From Gemmatimonadota bacterium (lineage in GTDB: Bacteria; Gemmatimonadota; Gemmatimonadetes; Gemmatimonadales; Gemmatimonadaceae), in assembly GCA_028287205.1 (NCBI GenBank), contig JAQBQC010000166.1:1-6788 (forward strand): 6,788 nucleotides of DNA. Reading direction: 5' to 3'. How positions within the stretch are numbered: the first letter of the stretch is position 1; every line of letters starts with the position of its first letter. A program made the translations under genes and the position numbers. Positions 5,905 to 6,788 of the stretch are shown here, piece after piece. The notes below the pieces were generated by a model, which did not search any database, had not been told where the DNA came from, and saw nothing but the letters and a program-made list of their open reading frames with translations.

Positions 5905-6788
5905 CGTGCAGCGGGACCGATGTGCGGGACCATGCGCCTGCCCGCGGAATCCACCACGATGTCGTATCGCTTCCCTCTCGCGTGCACCCCGCGCAGCACG
6001 AGTCGCTTTATGTGCGACGGCAAAATGGGAGGAAACTGTGGCTCCAGGCCGTCATTTCCGAGTCGGAGCCCGGTGTAGCCGAAGATCACCTGCTGCAGAA
6101 ATCCGCCCGCGCCCGTGAGAAAATTCACCGCGTGATTGGTCGGCGTTTCGGAGAGCATGAGAAACGGCCCTTGCAGGTGCGCGCGATAGCTATAGGGCAG
6201 CAGCGTGTCGACGAGCGCGCGATCGCCCAGCTCGGCCGCGTCGACAGAGAGCAGCGTCACACCCATCATCGCACCGGACTCCTCGCCCTTGATGTCCTTC
6301 GTTGCCTGCGTGAGATGAGTGCGCTTCGCGCGGTCGCTCATCGGCACGCTGAGCGGATAGCTGAGCAGCGGGGTTATCCAGCCGAGCGTGGAGTCGGGCG
6401 CGCCTTCGTACGTGCGATAGATCTGCGTCACCGAATCGAAGGGCATGTGAAGCTTTGCGGCGACAGTTGCCCAGCGAGGATCGGCATGCGTGCCGAGCCG
6501 GGTGCTCGCCGCCGATGCGATCTCCAGGTTCTTTCGCGCCACAGCGTTCGTGTAGGCGTCGTCATTTACTCCCACGAGACCTTCGGCGACGGACACGACA
6601 TTGTTGATGTGGTACTGACCGCGCGCCGAATCGTACGTCGCTCTGCTCACCCAGAAATCGGCCGTCGCGCGAATCACCGGAAATCCCTTCCGAGCGAGCC
6701 AGGCGGAATCGCCGGTTGCCAGAAAGTATTGCCACTGGGCGAGCGCGACGTCGCCGTTGACGTGTATCTCCGAGTGCGCGTTCTGCGC
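5901..6788 (-). CDS. GH65-family glycoside hydrolase, C-terminal part (5' end outside window)
   Basis: The frame is open from the right edge, giving 295 residues ending in TGA. The GTG at 6677 is internal, since coding similarity continues upstream of it. Family features, numbered from the edge: SEIHVNGDVALAQWQYFLATGD (6-27), IRATADFWVSR (39-49), YHINNVVSVAEG with Glu69 where the family's P-D/N-E general acid falls, VNDDAYTN (74-81), LLSYPLSVPM (about 141-150), LSETPTNHAVNFLTGAGGFLQ (212-232), and a C-terminal beta domain with FGYTGLRL (236-243) and a closing RGVHARGKRYDIVV. The SETP Glu and NFLTG-GGFLQ resemble the hydrolase branch (acid trehalase, glucosylgalactosyl-hydroxylysine glucosidase) more than the maltose/kojibiose phosphorylases; I infer hydrolysis on that basis. 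Most of the catalytic toroid and any signal peptide lie outside the window. It is translationally coupled to the next gene by ATGA. Confidence 0.87.
   Translation of the reverse strand, partial: AQNAHSEIHVNGDVALAQWQYFLATGDSAWLARKGFPVIRATADFWVSRATYDSARGQYHINNVVSVAEGLVGVNDDAYTNAVARKNLEIASAASTRLGTHADPRWATVAAKLHMPFDSVTQIYRTYEGAPDSTLGWITPLLSYPLSVPMSDRAKRTHLTQATKDIKGEESGAMMGVTLLSVDAAELGDRALVDTLLPYSYRAHLQGPFLMLSETPTNHAVNFLTGAGGFLQQVIFGYTGLRLGNDGLEPQFPPILPSHIKRLVLRGVHARGKRYDIVVDSAGRRMVPHIGPAAR

Noticed and set aside
1..6788. tRNA, rRNA, CRISPR array, insertion sequence or attachment site
   Set aside because: I found no cloverleaf, no regularly spaced repeats, no transposase-like frame and no terminal inverted repeats; coding regions fill nearly the whole window.

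Overview
The window is visibly GC-rich, and every gene I can support lies on the minus strand, so transcription runs right to left. There are five protein genes in two blocks, separated by one 298-base gap (3117-3414). The exported sugar enzymes, GTG starts and four-base gene overlaps suit a high-GC free-living bacterium. Gemmatimonadota or a deltaproteobacterial/myxobacterial lineage is a guess; nothing here settles the taxonomy.

Block 1 (right, 3415-6788) is a carbohydrate-enzyme pair. The 3' part of a GH65-family enzyme (acid-trehalase / glucosyl-hydrolase type) enters from the right edge. Its stop overlaps the ATG of an 829-residue protein with a signal-peptide-like N-terminus and the look of an (alpha/alpha)6-toroid glycoside hydrolase (glycogen-debranching/amylo-1,6-glucosidase type). 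The four-base overlap suggests coupled translation, and the pair probably acts on an alpha-glucoside outside the cytoplasm.

The gap 3117-3414 holds a weak hairpin just after the upstream stop codon. Closer to the next gene it holds two perfect short inverted repeats and a tandem 7-base repeat, which is where I would expect the promoter and leader of block 2.

Block 2 (left, 1-3116) is part of a gas-vesicle operon: a GvpF/GvpL family protein, then GvpG, then a long gene overlapping gvpG by four bases (GTGA). That long gene is easy to miss because it starts with GTG and runs off the left edge, while long open frames on the opposite strand cover it. Read through, it is one uninterrupted frame of 629 codons encoding two ArsA/Get3-type P-loop ATPase domains in tandem, each with GKGGVGKT, an STDPA switch I and an APTGH switch II. 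The ArsA-family metal cysteines and a Get3-type CxxC are not visible. A tandem ArsA/Get3 ATPase coupled to gvpF-gvpG is the most interesting item here. My inference is that it is an energy-dependent chaperone or targeting factor for hydrophobic vesicle proteins, not an arsenite pump subunit. No gvpA shell gene is in view; it may lie further left or elsewhere.
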